DNA from: Pseudomonas fluorescens HK44
Lineage (GTDB): Bacteria; Pseudomonadota; Gammaproteobacteria; Pseudomonadales; Pseudomonadaceae
NCBI RefSeq assembly: GCF_000217955.3
Contig: NZ_AFOY02000002.1
Coordinates: 186,001 to 250,000, forward strand
DNA: 64,000 nt
Reading direction: 5' to 3'
The position numbers were made by a program, and so were the translations under genes. This document shows positions 43,153-57,205 of this stretch, piece after piece. Every line of letters starts with the position of its first letter. Position 1 is the stretch's first letter. Under the pieces are notes generated by a model. The model was not told the origin of the DNA and made no database searches. It saw nothing but the letters and a program-made list of their open reading frames with translations.

Positions 43153-43154
43153 AA

Positions 43155-43577
43155 TCAGCCCTTGCGCACCATGTCCACGTGGGGAATCCCTGCTTCCAGG
43201 AACTCTTCACTGACCACGGTAAAGCCCAGGCGCTCGTAGAATGCTGTCGCCTGCACCTGCGCACTGAGCATCTGCTGCTTGAGCCCGCGCTTCTCGGCTT
43301 CACCGATCACCGCTTGCATCAGCTTGTCGCCGACCTTCAGGCCGCGCCAGTCCTTGAGCACCGACACCCGGCCGATGTGACCATCGGGCAGCAGGCGGGC
43401 GGTGCCAATCGGAAAGTCGCCTTCGAAGGCGAGGAAATGCACGGCGCTCGCGTCGTCGGCATCCCATTCCAGCTCAGCTGGAACGGATTGCTCGGCGATG
43501 AACACCGTTTCACGAATGCGCCGGATCTCGGCGTTGTCCTTTTGCCAGTCTGCGACACGTACGTGAATCTTATTCAT
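43155..43577 (-). CDS. GNAT-family acetyltransferase, ElaA/YjcF-like
   Basis: A 140-residue GNAT enzyme. RVSVLKDWRGLKVGDKLMQA is the acetyl-CoA motif A (about residues 71-90), followed by LSAQVQATAFYERLGFTVVSEEF. The FLAFEGDFPIGTARLLPDG block is typical of ElaA-like proteins. Substrate unknown. The start at 43577 overlaps the roxA-like stop by 8 bases, so the two are coupled. Confidence 0.88.
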   Translation of the reverse strand: MNKIHVRVADWQKDNAEIRRIRETVFIAEQSVPAELEWDADDASAVHFLAFEGDFPIGTARLLPDGHIGRVSVLKDWRGLKVGDKLMQAVIGEAEKRGLKQQMLSAQVQATAFYERLGFTVVSEEFLEAGIPHVDMVRKG

Positions 43578-44736
43578 CGGCAAATCCCAGGCTACCTTGC
43601 TTGACCAGTTCGCACAGCAGGTTGCGGCCGTCTTCATCGCTCAGCCATTGGCCAAGGTTGTCGATGTGCAACGCATCGGCGGCGCAAATCATCTTCAGCA
43701 GTTCGCGCAACTTGCCCGGCAGATAACGGCTCTGGCCGCTGGCGAACAGCAGGAGGTCGTCGTCGACTTCGGACCAGGCCAGGCGCGCGCTTGGATTGCG
43801 AATCAACACAGCGCCTTGTTCAAGGCTGCTCAGCAGATCGTCTTCTTCCAGTTCCGGGCCAACCACCAGTTCCGGGTAGCGTGGCTCGGTCATGAACTGG
43901 CCGAACCAGGTCAGCAACAGGCGCTCGTCGCTCATGTGCTCGGCCAGCAGGCTTTTCAAGCGGTCGAGCGCGTCATGCTGGATCTGGTGCGGGTCGATCG
44001 CTGGCTGTGCGTCGGCATCGGTGTAGCGCTCTTCGTCAGGCAGGAACTGGCTGAGGAAGTCGGTGAAGTGGGTCAGCACTTCGGCGGCGCTTGGTGCGCG
44101 GAAACCGACCGAGTAGGTCATGCAATCATCGACGGCCACGCCGCAGTGGGCCAGGCGCGGCGGCAAGTACAGCATGTCGCCCGGTTCCAGGGTCCACTCG
44201 TCGGCGGCTTCGAAGTCGGCGAGGATGCGCAGGTCGGCATGTTGCAGCAGCGGGCTGTCGGAATCGCACATCTGGCCGATTTTCCAGTTGCGCTTACCAA
44301 AGCCTTGCAGCAGGAACACGTCGTAGTTGTCGAAGTGCGGACCGACACTGCCACCTGGGGCGGCAAAGCTGATCATCACGTCGTCGATGCGCCAGCTCGG
44401 CAGGAAGCGGAAGTTTTCCAGCAGCTCCGCGACTTCCGGCACGAACTGGTCGACGGCCTGCACCAGCAGGGTCCACTCGCGCTCTGGCAGCTTGCTGAAT
44501 TCGTCTTCGGCGAACGGGCCGCGACGCAGTTCCCAGGGACGCTCGCCGTGCTCGATGACCAGGCGCGATTCGACTTCTTCTTCCAGCGCCAGACCGGCCA
44601 GTTCGTCGGCGTCGATTGGGCTTTCGAAGTCAGGGATCGCCTGGCGGATCAGCAACGGTTTTTTCTGCCAGTAGTCGCGCAGGAATTCCCGTGCCGTGAT
44701 GCCGCCCAGAAGTTGAAGAGGAATATCAGGATTCAT
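43570..44736 (-). CDS. roxA: Ribosomal protein uL16 3-hydroxylase (YcfD/RoxA)
   Basis: A 388-residue 2-oxoglutarate/Fe(II) oxygenase of the JmjC-like cupin family, which hydroxylates an arginine of ribosomal protein L16. The iron ligands are His and Asp in VGPHFDNYDVFLLQGFGKRN (about residues 124-143) and a His in LAHCGVAVDDCMTYSVGFRAP near 187. N-terminal FLRDYWQKKPLLIRQAIPDF is the family signature; the C-terminal winged-helix portion is present. ATG at 44736 (MNPDIPLQLLGG). Lies downstream of the purB terminator and is its own unit with the GNAT gene. Confidence 0.9.
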   Translation of the reverse strand: MNPDIPLQLLGGITAREFLRDYWQKKPLLIRQAIPDFESPIDADELAGLALEEEVESRLVIEHGERPWELRRGPFAEDEFSKLPEREWTLLVQAVDQFVPEVAELLENFRFLPSWRIDDVMISFAAPGGSVGPHFDNYDVFLLQGFGKRNWKIGQMCDSDSPLLQHADLRILADFEAADEWTLEPGDMLYLPPRLAHCGVAVDDCMTYSVGFRAPSAAEVLTHFTDFLSQFLPDEERYTDADAQPAIDPHQIQHDALDRLKSLLAEHMSDERLLLTWFGQFMTEPRYPELVVGPELEEDDLLSSLEQGAVLIRNPSARLAWSEVDDDLLLFASGQSRYLPGKLRELLKMICAADALHIDNLGQWLSDEDGRNLLCELVKQGSLGFADE

Positions 44737-44775
44737 GTGTAACCTATTGAAAAAAAGCACTTTTCAGACGGGAAT

Positions 44776-44800
44776 AAAAACGCCCGGCGCTGCCGGGCGT
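44776..44800 (-). terminator. Intrinsic terminator of purB
   Basis: ACGCCCGGC/GCCGGGCGT with a 3-base loop, followed on the minus strand by TTTTT, 21 bases after the purB stop. Confidence 0.85.
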
Positions 44801-44821
44801 CTCAAAGGGTCAAACGGTCGA

Positions 44822-46294
<1,473 letters not shown>

Positions 46295-46320
46295 TTAAAA
46301 ATCAGTATTGCAGGCGCAGT

Positions 46321-46944
46321 TCAGCTGCTGTGCATCAGCGGATAAAGCTCTTTGAGCAGTTTGCGGCGACTGATCACCAACTGCCATCGATGACCGCCGA
46401 GCTGCCGCCACAAGCGCGCCGAGCGGATACCGGCCAGCAACAGGGCGCGGATCTTCGAGGCGTTGCTTGGCTGCTGCAGGTTGCGCATGTCGCCATGCAC
46501 TTGAATGCGTTGGCGCAGAGTGCTCAAGGTGTCCTGATACAGCGCGCCGCAGGCGGCGATCACGTTTTCGTGGGCCGGGCCGAAATGCTCGACCTGGGAC
46601 TGAATCTGCGGCAAGCGCTTGCCGATCACTTCAAGCATGTCGCCGCGCTTGGCCAGTTGCCGCTCAAGACCGAGCATCGACAGGGCATAGCGCAGGGGTT
46701 CGCGCTGCAAGGTGCTCGGGTCGCGCTCGAGGGCGCCGATCAAGGCGCGATAACCTTCGCGCAGATTGATATCGTCGCCGCCGTAGACCTCCAGCGTGTC
46801 CTTGGGGTCGATGATCAACAAGCTGCCAAGCATGCAGGTCAGGCCGGCTTCGCTGACCTGCCCGGTCTTGGCAATCTTGTCGACCAGGACGGCGGCGAGA
46901 AACACGCCACCGAGCGCTATCAGTTGCTCCTGAGTCGGGCTCAT
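46321..46944 (-). CDS. hflD: HflD-family lysogenization regulator homologue
   Basis: A 207-residue, mostly helical, membrane-associated protein of the HflD family. It starts [28 protein letters not shown] and has [20 protein letters not shown] in the middle. In E. coli HflD binds phage lambda CII; its role in uninfected cells is unclear. It overlaps the mnmA stop by 4 bases (ATGA), so the pair is coupled. Confidence 0.92.
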   Translation of the reverse strand: MSPTQEQLIALGGVFLAAVLVDKIAKTGQVSEAGLTCMLGSLLIIDPKDTLEVYGGDDINLREGYRALIGALERDPSTLQREPLRYALSMLGLERQLAKRGDMLEVIGKRLPQIQSQVEHFGPAHENVIAACGALYQDTLSTLRQRIQVHGDMRNLQQPSNASKIRALLLAGIRSARLWRQLGGHRWQLVISRRKLLKELYPLMHSS

Positions 46945-48074
46945 GCGCGCGAATCCTTGCTGCTCCAGGGTTCAGCGACTTCAATGACACCGCCACCGAG
47001 GCAGATTTCACCGTCGTAAAACACCACCGATTGACCTGGGGTGACCGCGCGCTGCGGGTCATCGAAGGTGGCGCGGTAGCCGTTGGCGGTTTTTTCCAGG
47101 GTGCAAGGCTGGTCGCTCTGGCGATAGCGGACTTTCGCCGTGAGTTTGCGCGGCGAGCTCAGGTCGACCGGGTTGACCCAGTAGATGTCCGAGGCGAGCA
47201 GGGCGCGGGAGAATAGCCAAGGATGGTCATTGCCCTGGCCAACGATCAGCTCGTTGTGTTCCAGGTCCTTGATCAGCACGTACCACGGCTCGTCGCTGGC
47301 GTCTTTCAAGCCGCCGATGCCCAGGCCCTGACGCTGGCCGATGGTGTGGTACATCAGGCCATGGTGGCGGCCGATCACTTCACCTTCGGTGGTTTTGATG
47401 TCGCCAGGCTGTGCCGGCAGGTATTGCTTGAGAAAGTCGCTGAAGCGTCGTTCACCGATAAAGCAGATACCGGTGGAGTCTTTCTTCTTCGCGGTGGCCA
47501 GGTCGTGTTTCTCGGCAATCGCGCGAACTTCGGGTTTTTCCAGTTCGCCGACCGGGAACAGGGTCTTGGCGATCTGTTCGCCACCCACGGCATGCAGGAA
47601 GTAGCTCTGGTCCTTGTTCGGGTCCAGGCCTTTGAGCAGTTCGGTACGGCCATCGATGTCGCGGCGGCGCACGTAATGGCCGGTGGCGATCAGGTCGGCA
47701 CCGAGCATCATGGCGTAGTCGAGGAACGCCTTGAACTTGATTTCACGGTTGCACAGGATGTCCGGGTTCGGCGTGCGGCCGGCCTTGTATTCGGCCAGGA
47801 AGTGCTCGAACACGTTGTCCCAGTACTCGGCGGCGAAGTTGGCGGTGTGCAGCTTGATGCCAATCTTGTCGCACACGGCCTGCGCGTCCGCCAGGTCGTC
47901 CATGGCGGTGCAGTAGTCCGTTCCGTCGTCCTCTTCCCAGTTCTTCATGAACAGGCCTTCCACCTGATAACCCTGCTCGATCAGCAGTAGGGCGGAAACG
48001 GAAGAGTCCACGCCGCCGGACATGCCGACAATGACGCGCTTCTTTTGTGTGTCAGAAGGGGCTGGATCACGCAT
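46941..48074 (-). CDS. mnmA: tRNA-specific 2-thiouridylase
   Basis: A 377-residue enzyme that puts the 2-thio group on wobble U34 of Lys, Glu and Gln tRNAs. [20 protein letters not shown] is the ATP-binding PP-loop. The two catalytic cysteines are in [12 protein letters not shown] (near residue 105) and [16 protein letters not shown] (near 200). [20 protein letters not shown] is conserved. ATG at 48074 begins [13 protein letters not shown]; a short N-terminal extension before the PP-loop is normal. Confidence 0.96.
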   Translation of the reverse strand: MRDPAPSDTQKKRVIVGMSGGVDSSVSALLLIEQGYQVEGLFMKNWEEDDGTDYCTAMDDLADAQAVCDKIGIKLHTANFAAEYWDNVFEHFLAEYKAGRTPNPDILCNREIKFKAFLDYAMMLGADLIATGHYVRRRDIDGRTELLKGLDPNKDQSYFLHAVGGEQIAKTLFPVGELEKPEVRAIAEKHDLATAKKKDSTGICFIGERRFSDFLKQYLPAQPGDIKTTEGEVIGRHHGLMYHTIGQRQGLGIGGLKDASDEPWYVLIKDLEHNELIVGQGNDHPWLFSRALLASDIYWVNPVDLSSPRKLTAKVRYRQSDQPCTLEKTANGYRATFDDPQRAVTPGQSVVFYDGEICLGGGVIEVAEPWSSKDSRA

Positions 48075-48133
48075 AGGGATTTAATGAGTGTCTTGAAAAA
48101 GGACGCGATTCTATCAGGCCCGAGCCTGCAAGG

Positions 48134-48580
48134 CTAAAGAGAAGGGCGGATCAGTTCGAGACTGAAGAGTTTACCGCTCAGATAATCGTCGATACAGCGA
48201 ATAATCAGCTCGCTGCGCCAGTGATCGCGCTGCGCGAGGAGTTCGTCGCGGGTCAGCCATTTTGCGCCGACGATGCCGTCGTCAAGTTGATAGTCGGGAC
48301 GGTGTTTCAAGGCTTTGGCGGCAAAGCAGACACGCTGGTAGGTCACGCCGTTGCTTGGAGCGGTGTAGAGGTAGATGCCTACCACACCAGTGGCTTCAAC
48401 GTCCCAGCCGGTTTCTTCGAGAGTTTCACGAATGGCGGCTTCGGTCAGGGTTTCGTTCGGGTCCAGATGCCCGGCCGGTTGATTGAGTACCGCGCGTCCG
48501 GCCTTGAGTTCTTCGACCATCAGGAAACGGCCATTGTCTTCGACGATGGTGGCGACGGTGATGTGGGGTAGCCAATCCAT
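48134..48580 (-). CDS. nudJ: NUDIX hydrolase, NudJ-like phosphatase
   Basis: A 148-residue NUDIX protein. The NUDIX box reads GHLDPNETLTEAAIRETLEE followed by TGWDV, with all catalytic Glu residues in place. The N-terminus MDWLPHITVATIVEDNGRFL matches NudJ, which hydrolyses thiamine pyrophosphate precursors and nucleotide diphosphates in E. coli. The same neighbour (mnmA) is found there. Substrate here is inferred from orthology only. Confidence 0.88.
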   Translation of the reverse strand: MDWLPHITVATIVEDNGRFLMVEELKAGRAVLNQPAGHLDPNETLTEAAIRETLEETGWDVEATGVVGIYLYTAPSNGVTYQRVCFAAKALKHRPDYQLDDGIVGAKWLTRDELLAQRDHWRSELIIRCIDDYLSGKLFSLELIRPSL

Positions 48581-48598
48581 GAATGTGCCTCGGATCAT

Positions 48599-48687
48599 TG
48601 TAGGAGCAAAGCTTGCTCGCGATGGTATCACTGCGGTGTGTCTGTAAGGCCGCGGTGCCTGGATCGCGAGCAAGCTTTGCTCCTACA
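48599..48687. repeat. REP doublet upstream of nudJ
   Basis: TGTAGGAGCAAAGCTTGCTC (continuing GCGAT, 48599-48623) is inverted exactly at 48663-48687 over 25 bp. It lies 18 bases upstream of the nudJ start, so it is transcribed in the nudJ leader if the promoter lies further up. Confidence 0.85.
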
Positions 48688-48708
48688 GGTTTGTGGTGTG
48701 TTGGAAAC

Positions 48709-48737
48709 AGAAACCCCGGCGCGGGGCCGGGGTTTCT
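48709..48737 (-). terminator. Intrinsic terminator of idh
   Basis: AGAAACCCCGGC/GCCGGGGTTTCT, a 12-bp stem with 5-base loop, 17 bases after the idh stop. The T-run is short. Confidence 0.75.
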
Positions 48738-48754
48738 GGTGTTCCCTTACAACC

Positions 48755-51471
<2,717 letters not shown>

Positions 51472-52728
51472 ATGGGATACAAGAAGATTCAGGTTCCGGC
51501 AGTCGGCGAGAAAATCACCGTCAATGCGGACCATTCTCTCAATGTTCCTAACAACCCGATCATCCCTTTCATTGAAGGTGATGGTATTGGCGTTGATATC
51601 AGCCCGGTCATGATCAAGGTTGTCGATGCTGCTGTTAAGAAGGCTTACGGCGGCGAACGCAAAATTTCCTGGATGGAAGTCTACGCCGGGGAAAAAGCGA
51701 CTCAGGTTTACGATCAGGACACCTGGCTGCCTCAGGAAACCCTGGACGCAGTCAAGGATTACGTGGTTTCCATCAAGGGCCCGCTGACCACGCCGGTCGG
51801 TGGCGGTATCCGTTCCCTCAACGTTGCCCTGCGTCAGCAACTCGATCTTTATGTGTGCCTGCGCCCTGTGCGCTGGTTCGAAGGCGTGCCTAGCCCGGTC
51901 AAAAAGCCTGGCGACGTCGACATGACGATCTTCCGCGAGAACTCGGAAGACATCTACGCCGGTATCGAATGGAAGGCCGGTTCGCCGGAGGCGACCAAGG
52001 TCATCAAGTTCCTTAAAGAAGAAATGGGCGTTACCAAGATCCGTTTCGACCAGAATTGCGGTATCGGCATCAAGCCGGTTTCCCTGGAAGGCACCAAGCG
52101 TCTGGCACGCAAGGCCCTGCAATACGTTGTCGACAATGATCGTGATTCGCTGACCATCGTCCACAAAGGCAACATCATGAAGTTCACCGAAGGTGCCTTC
52201 AAGGAGTGGGCCTACGAAGTGGCCGCTGAAGAATTCGGTGCAACCCTGCTCGACGGTGGCCCGTGGATGCAGTTCAAGAACCCGAAAACCGGCAAGAACG
52301 TCATCGTCAAGGATGCCATCGCCGACGCCATGCTCCAGCAGATCCTGCTGCGCCCGGCTGAATACGATGTGATCGCGACCCTGAACCTGAACGGCGACTA
52401 CCTGTCCGACGCCCTGGCGGCTGAGGTGGGTGGTATCGGTATCGCGCCAGGCGCCAACCTGTCCGACACTGTGGCGATGTTCGAAGCCACCCACGGCACC
52501 GCACCGAAGTACGCCGGCAAGGACCAGGTAAACCCGGGTTCGCTGATCCTGTCTGCTGAAATGATGCTGCGTCATATGGGCTGGACCGAAGCGGCCGACC
52601 TGATCATCAAGGGCACCAACGGCGCAATCTCGGCCAAGACCGTGACCTATGACTTCGAACGTCTGATGGAAGGCGCCAAACTGCTGTCTTCTTCCGCGTT
52701 CGGCGATGCGCTGATCTCGCACATGTAA
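51472..52728 (+). CDS. icd: Dimeric NADP-dependent isocitrate dehydrogenase
   Basis: A 418-residue decarboxylating dehydrogenase of the TCA cycle. [20 protein letters not shown] is the N-terminal signature; [20 protein letters not shown] contains the active-site serine that AceK phosphorylates in E. coli; [20 protein letters not shown] and [20 protein letters not shown] are the C-terminal signature blocks. ATG at 51472 starts [14 protein letters not shown]. Ends before a bidirectional terminator shared with the cold-shock gene. Confidence 0.97.
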   Translation: MGYKKIQVPAVGEKITVNADHSLNVPNNPIIPFIEGDGIGVDISPVMIKVVDAAVKKAYGGERKISWMEVYAGEKATQVYDQDTWLPQETLDAVKDYVVSIKGPLTTPVGGGIRSLNVALRQQLDLYVCLRPVRWFEGVPSPVKKPGDVDMTIFRENSEDIYAGIEWKAGSPEATKVIKFLKEEMGVTKIRFDQNCGIGIKPVSLEGTKRLARKALQYVVDNDRDSLTIVHKGNIMKFTEGAFKEWAYEVAAEEFGATLLDGGPWMQFKNPKTGKNVIVKDAIADAMLQQILLRPAEYDVIATLNLNGDYLSDALAAEVGGIGIAPGANLSDTVAMFEATHGTAPKYAGKDQVNPGSLILSAEMMLRHMGWTEAADLIIKGTNGAISAKTVTYDFERLMEGAKLLSSSAFGDALISHM

Positions 52729-52752
52729 GCTGATTGGCGTTAAATAAAAAAC

Positions 52753-52787
52753 CGGCCGACTCAAATGATGAGTCGGCCGTTTTTTTT
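52753..52787. terminator. Bidirectional terminator between icd and the cold-shock gene
   Basis: CGGCCGACTCA/TGAGTCGGCCG with 5-base loop, flanked by A-run and T-run, so it can end transcripts from both sides. Confidence 0.92.
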
Positions 52788-52808
52788 ATGTCTGGAAGTT
52801 TGGTGGTA

Positions 52809-53072
52809 TCAGCTCAACGCACGCTCGTGCTGGACGGTCGTTGCAGGTGCGGGCGCATTGGCCTTTACCGTAGCTGAGTCGATGTTGATCGCGTGCAGGC
52901 CTTTGGGACCCTGGATGATCTCGAAACTCACGGGTTGGCCTGCTTTCAAGGTCTTGTAGCCGTCCATTTTTATGGCCGAGTAGTGGGCAAAGAGATCTTC
53001 GTCCTTGCCGTCCTCGTTGATGAAGCCATATCCCTTGGCATTGTTGAACCACTTGACCTTACCGCTAGCCAT
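52809..53072 (-). CDS. cspD: Cold-shock domain protein, CspD-like
   Basis: An 87-residue single-stranded nucleic-acid binding protein with RNP1 as KGYGFINE and RNP2 in a variant form, DLFAHYSAI. The long tail ([16 protein letters not shown]) and place next to clpS support the CspD subgroup, which acts in stationary phase. ATG at 53072 has GAGG nine bases upstream; an ATG two codons earlier is too close to it. Confidence 0.92.
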   Translation of the reverse strand: MASGKVKWFNNAKGYGFINEDGKDEDLFAHYSAIKMDGYKTLKAGQPVSFEIIQGPKGLHAINIDSATVKANAPAPATTVQHERALS

Positions 53073-53295
53073 GCTCATATCCCTCTGCAACAGACTCCAT
53101 CACTGGAGTATCATCCAGTTAATCCGCTTCAACCCTGAAATGGGGTTGACTGCGCGGACCTTTTTTACCCACTGTGGGCTCTATTGGTTGTAACACTGAT
53201 TTGCCGATAGTCAAGGTGACCACGCAGTCGGAGTTGAAAAGCTCTGGGGCCGCCCCCACCACTGTATTCAGCTCAACTAACGAACCTTTCTTTCC

Positions 53296-53658
53296 ATGCA
53301 TGCTATCAGCCAGATTCGACTAACATTCAATCAGGATCGCCCTGATTTACACGACGACGATTCAGCAGGCATTGCTGTACAGGAGGCTAAGCCTGCGTTA
53401 CAGGCGCCGCCGATGTACAAGGTGGTTTTGTTCAATGATGACTACACACCGATGGATTTCGTCGTCGAAGTGCTCGAGGTGTTTTTTAACCTGAATCGCG
53501 AGCTGGCGACCAAGGTCATGCTGGCCGTTCACACAGAAGGACGGGCAGTATGTGGAGTGTTTACCCGCGACATCGCCGAGACCAAGGCCATGCAGGTCAA
53601 CCAGTACGCCAGGGAAAGCCAGCATCCGCTACTCTGTGAAATCGAGAAGGACGGTTAA
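53296..53658 (+). CDS. clpS: ATP-dependent Clp protease adaptor ClpS
   Basis: A 120-residue adaptor that delivers N-degron substrates (N-terminal Leu, Phe, Tyr, Trp) to ClpAP. The binding-pocket stretch [19 protein letters not shown] and the [20 protein letters not shown] stretch are intact. The unstructured N-terminus (residues 1-40) is of the usual length. It lies 29 bases before clpA on the same strand, so both are co-transcribed. Confidence 0.96.
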   Translation: MHAISQIRLTFNQDRPDLHDDDSAGIAVQEAKPALQAPPMYKVVLFNDDYTPMDFVVEVLEVFFNLNRELATKVMLAVHTEGRAVCGVFTRDIAETKAMQVNQYARESQHPLLCEIEKDG

Positions 53659-53687
53659 CGCCGACCACTTGGGTATGAGGTGAAGCT

Positions 53688-55958
53688 ATGTTAAACCGCG
53701 AGCTCGAAGTCACCCTCAATCTCGCCTTCAAGGAGGCGCGTTCGAAACGTCATGAATTCATGACCGTCGAACACCTCCTGTTGGCTCTATTGGATAATGA
53801 GGCAGCCGCCACCGTTTTGCGTGCCTGCGGCGCAAACCTCGACAAACTCAAGCATGATCTGCAGGAGTTCATCGACTCCACCACGCCTTTGATCCCCCTT
53901 CATGACGAGGATCGCGAAACCCAGCCAACCCTGGGCTTCCAGCGTGTACTGCAACGTGCTGTCTTTCATGTACAGAGCTCGGGCAAACGCGAAGTGACTG
54001 GCGCCAACGTGCTGGTTGCAATCTTCAGTGAGCAAGAGAGTCAGGCGGTGTTCCTGCTGAAACAGCAGAGCGTTGCACGCATTGATGTCGTCAATTACAT
54101 CGCTCATGGCATTTCGAAAGTGCCAGGGCACGGCGAACACTCTGAAGGTGAGCAAGATATGCAGGACGACGAGGGCGGTGAGTCTTCTTCTTCAGGCAAC
54201 CCTCTGGATGCTTATGCCAGCAACCTCAACGAACTGGCGCGCCAGGGCCGCATCGACCCATTGGTCGGGCGTGAAATGGAAGTTGAGCGTGTCGCGCAGA
54301 TTCTGGCGCGTCGGCGTAAAAACAATCCGTTGCTGGTCGGCGAGGCGGGCGTGGGTAAAACCGCAATCGCCGAAGGTCTGGCCAAGCGTATTGTCGACAA
54401 TCAGGTGCCTGATCTGTTGGCCAACAGCGTGGTTTACTCGCTCGATCTGGGCGCGTTGCTGGCCGGGACCAAATACCGCGGCGATTTCGAGAAGCGCTTC
54501 AAGGCGCTGCTCAATGAGCTGAAAAAACGTCCGCAGGCGATCCTGTTCATCGACGAAATCCACACCATTATTGGTGCCGGTGCCGCCTCTGGCGGTGTCA
54601 TGGATGCTTCGAACCTGCTCAAGCCGCTGCTGTCGTCGGGTGATATCCGTTGCATCGGCTCGACCACGTTCCAGGAATTCCGTGGGATCTTCGAAAAAGA
54701 CCGTGCCTTGGCCCGGCGCTTCCAGAAGGTCGATGTGTCGGAGCCTTCGGTCGAAGACACCATTGGTATCCTGCGCGGTCTCAAGGGGCGTTTCGAACTC
54801 CATCACAACATCGAATACAGTGATGAAGCCCTGCGCGCTGCTGCCGAACTGGCATCGCGCTACATCAATGATCGGCACATGCCGGACAAGGCCATCGACG
54901 TCATCGACGAGGCGGGCGCCTATCAGCGTCTGCAGCCAATCGAGAAACGTGTGAAACGCATCGAAGTGCCTCAAGTCGAGGACATCGTGGCGAAGATCGC
55001 GCGGATTCCGCCAAAACACGTCACCAGCTCCGACAAAGAGCTGCTGCGTAACCTTGAGCGCGATCTGAAGTTGACGGTGTTTGGCCAGGATGCGGCGATC
55101 GATTCCTTGTCGACCGCGATCAAGCTGTCCCGTGCGGGTCTGAAGTCGCCTGACAAACCTGTCGGTTCGTTCCTGTTTGCCGGCCCTACCGGTGTCGGTA
55201 AAACCGAAGCGGCCCGGCAACTGGCCAAGGCGTTGGGGATCGAGCTGGTTCGTTTCGACATGTCCGAGTACATGGAGCGCCACACCGTATCGCGTTTGAT
55301 CGGTGCACCTCCAGGCTATGTCGGGTTCGATCAGGGCGGTCTGCTGACTGAAGCGATCACCAAGCAGCCTCACTGCGTGCTGTTGCTCGATGAGATCGAG
55401 AAGGCGCATCCGGAAGTCTTCAACCTGCTGTTGCAGGTCATGGACCACGGTACGCTCACCGATAACAACGGGCGCAAGGCGGATTTCCGTAACGTGATCG
55501 TCATCATGACGACCAACGCCGGTGCCGAAACCGCGGCTCGGGCTTCTATCGGCTTCACGTATCAGGATCACTCTTCCGACGCGATGGAAGTGATCAAGAA
55601 GAGCTTCACGCCGGAATTCCGTAACCGTCTGGACACCATTATCCAGTTTGGTCGCCTCAGTCATGAGGTCATCAAGAGTGTGGTGGACAAGTTCCTTACC
55701 GAACTGCAGGCGCAGCTGGAAGACAAGCGTGTACTGCTCGAGGTCACCGACGCTGCGCGCAGTTGGCTGGCGGCCGGTGGTTACGATGCGACCATGGGTG
55801 CGCGACCAATGGCGCGCTTGATCCAGGACAAGATCAAGCGTCCGCTGGCGGAGGAGATTCTCTTTGGCGAACTGGCCGAGCATGGCGGTGTGGTGCACAT
55901 CGACATCAAGGATGGCGAGTTGACCTTTGAGTTCGAGACCACTGCAGAGATGGCCTGA
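53688..55958 (+). CDS. clpA: ATP-dependent Clp protease ATP-binding subunit ClpA
   Basis: A 756-residue AAA+ unfoldase. Order: N-terminal Clp_N double repeat (1-145; [20 protein letters not shown]), an acidic linker rich in Ser and Gly (about 150-165), AAA-1 with Walker [10 protein letters not shown] and Walker [11 protein letters not shown], then AAA-2 with GPTGVGKTE and [12 protein letters not shown]. It feeds unfolded substrate to the ClpP peptidase. No M-domain is present, which separates it from ClpB and ClpC. Confidence 0.97.
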   Translation: MLNRELEVTLNLAFKEARSKRHEFMTVEHLLLALLDNEAAATVLRACGANLDKLKHDLQEFIDSTTPLIPLHDEDRETQPTLGFQRVLQRAVFHVQSSGKREVTGANVLVAIFSEQESQAVFLLKQQSVARIDVVNYIAHGISKVPGHGEHSEGEQDMQDDEGGESSSSGNPLDAYASNLNELARQGRIDPLVGREMEVERVAQILARRRKNNPLLVGEAGVGKTAIAEGLAKRIVDNQVPDLLANSVVYSLDLGALLAGTKYRGDFEKRFKALLNELKKRPQAILFIDEIHTIIGAGAASGGVMDASNLLKPLLSSGDIRCIGSTTFQEFRGIFEKDRALARRFQKVDVSEPSVEDTIGILRGLKGRFELHHNIEYSDEALRAAAELASRYINDRHMPDKAIDVIDEAGAYQRLQPIEKRVKRIEVPQVEDIVAKIARIPPKHVTSSDKELLRNLERDLKLTVFGQDAAIDSLSTAIKLSRAGLKSPDKPVGSFLFAGPTGVGKTEAARQLAKALGIELVRFDMSEYMERHTVSRLIGAPPGYVGFDQGGLLTEAITKQPHCVLLLDEIEKAHPEVFNLLLQVMDHGTLTDNNGRKADFRNVIVIMTTNAGAETAARASIGFTYQDHSSDAMEVIKKSFTPEFRNRLDTIIQFGRLSHEVIKSVVDKFLTELQAQLEDKRVLLEVTDAARSWLAAGGYDATMGARPMARLIQDKIKRPLAEEILFGELAEHGGVVHIDIKDGELTFEFETTAEMA

Positions 55959-55977
55959 CAGCCTTGTAACAAAAGCG

Positions 55978-56001
55978 AAAGGCGCCTGATGGCGCCTTTT
56001 T
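55978..56001 (+). terminator. Intrinsic terminator of clpS-clpA
   Basis: AAAGGCGCC/GGCGCCTTT with a TGAT loop and following Ts, 20 bases after the clpA stop. Confidence 0.92.
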
Positions 56002-56028
56002 GCTGTCTGCGGGTTGGGTTTGGGGTGT

Positions 56029-56318
56029 ATATCCGTTGCTGCGGTAACGGCTGCTGGCGGTTTCGCCCTTACGGCGACTCACTTTTTTTACAAGCGCCTA
56101 AAAAAAGTAAGCAAAAAAACGCTCGCCCCAAGCGTACGGCACCTCGCTTAGGCTCGGCGTTCCCTCGCTACGGTATTCATCAGGAGGCATCGCCTACGGT
56201 CTGCTGCGCGACGACCTCCTCTCGATGTGTCCGGCTACGCCGTACGGCGCTACGCGCCAACCTCCTGATGAACACCTCCACTCGGCCTCCCGAAGGGGCG
56301 GGTGGATCAAAAGCAAAG
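56029..56318 (+). repeat. Structured intergenic repeat, left copy
   Basis: About 290 bp, beginning ATATCCGTTGCTGCGG, matched in inverted orientation by the right copy with roughly 80 percent identity by eye. Internal stems: ACTTTTTTTA/TAAAAAAAGT (56081-56108), TTCATCAGGAGG (56176-56187) with CCTCCTGATGAA (56261-56272), and CGGC-TAC-GCCG (56232-56242). Confidence 0.85.
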
Positions 56319-56403
56319 CACGGCGACCTGCCGGTCGGCCTGAGTGGTTAGGGGCGTGTTCGGCTTTGGATGCTACGCAGAGCGTTGGGGGTGATCGAAT
56401 ATC

Positions 56404-56429
56404 TGTAGGAGCAAGGCTTGCCCGCGATG
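56404..56429. repeat. Single REP between the two repeat arms
   Basis: TGTAGGAGCAAGGCTTGCCC followed by GCGATG, a lone member of the family at 40038. Confidence 0.85.
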
Positions 56430-56478
56430 ACGGCGTGACTGTTGGCCGGTTTCTGGTGGATGTACTCGATATGGAACT

Positions 56479-56786
56479 CTTTGGCTTTTGATCTGCTTTT
56501 GATCTTTCGCCCCATCGGCAGGCCGAGCGTAGGTGTCCATCAGGGGGTAGGCGCGTAGCGCCGTTCGACGAAGTCGAACACATCGAGAGGAGGTCGTAGC
56601 GAAGCAGACCGTAGGCGATGCCCCCTGATGGGCACCGTAGCGAGGGAACACCGAGCCTTGGCGAGGTGCCGTACGCCGGGGCGAAGCCTTTTGCTTACTT
56701 TTCGCTGGGCCGGCACCCCGGCGTTTGGAAAAGTGAGTCGCTGTAAAAGCGAAACCGCCAGCAGCCCCAGCCGCAGCAACGGATAT
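56479..56786 (-). repeat. Structured intergenic repeat, right copy (inverted)
   Basis: About 308 bp. Stems equivalent to those of the left copy are kept with changed sequence: CCATCAGGGGG (56537-56547) with CCCCCTGATGG (56621-56631), GTTCGAC-GAA-GTCGAAC (56563-56579), and ACTTTTC/GAAAAGT (56697-56734) with an inner GCCGG/CCGGC. It carries a small tandem of CTTTTGATC at its outer end. Confidence 0.85.
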
Positions 56787-56835
56787 GCCCCCAATCAACG
56801 GGTCAGCCAAAGTCCTGAACAAATCCCGGGCAAAC

Positions 56836-56860
56836 AAAAACGCCCGGCAGAGCCGGGCGT
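56836..56860 (-). terminator. Intrinsic terminator of infA
   Basis: ACGCCCGGC/GCCGGGCGT, with a 3-base loop and Ts on the minus strand, 16 bases after the infA stop. Confidence 0.9.
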
Positions 56861-56875
56861 TTTGTATTGACTTGA

Positions 56876-57094
56876 TTAACGAGCGCGGTAAGTGATCCGC
56901 CCTTTGCTCAAGTCATAGGGCGTCAGCTCGACGCGCACTTTGTCACCGGTAAGAATACGGATGTAGTTCTTGCGCATCTTGCCGGAAATATGCGCGGTTA
57001 CGACGTGCCCATTTTCCAACTCCACACGAAACATGGTGTTGGGCAGGGTGTCGACGACAGTGCCTTCCATTTCGAAGCTGTCTTCTTTCGACAT
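56876..57094 (-). CDS. infA: Translation initiation factor IF-1
   Basis: A 72-residue S1/OB-fold protein that binds the ribosomal A site during initiation. It starts [20 protein letters not shown], contains [20 protein letters not shown] and ends GRITYRAR. Length is standard. It lies downstream of bpt on the same strand, 111 bases apart. Confidence 0.98.
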
Positions 57095-57205
57095 GCAGTA
57101 AAGCCCTCGGTATCCAATGAATGGCCCGGTGCAACTGCGCCAGGCAAAAGCGGCGTGCATTGTGCCCGAAAAGTGGGGTTTAAGCCAAGGGCTTTAGGGC
57201 TGAAC

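Larger units (their letters stand above)
55959..56875. other. Gene-free region with a large imperfect inverted repeat
   Basis: The 917 bp between clpA and infA contain no gene that I accept. It holds the clpA terminator, a left repeat arm (56029-56318), a REP copy, a right arm in inverted orientation (56479-56786) and the infA terminator. Open frames in it are by-products of the GC-rich repeats. Confidence 0.8.

Noticed and set aside
55989..56837. Open frames of 80-154 codons in the clpA-infA gap
   Set aside because: They follow the inverted repeat arms, are Arg/Pro/Ser-rich and appear on both strands symmetrically, as expected from repeats rather than genes.
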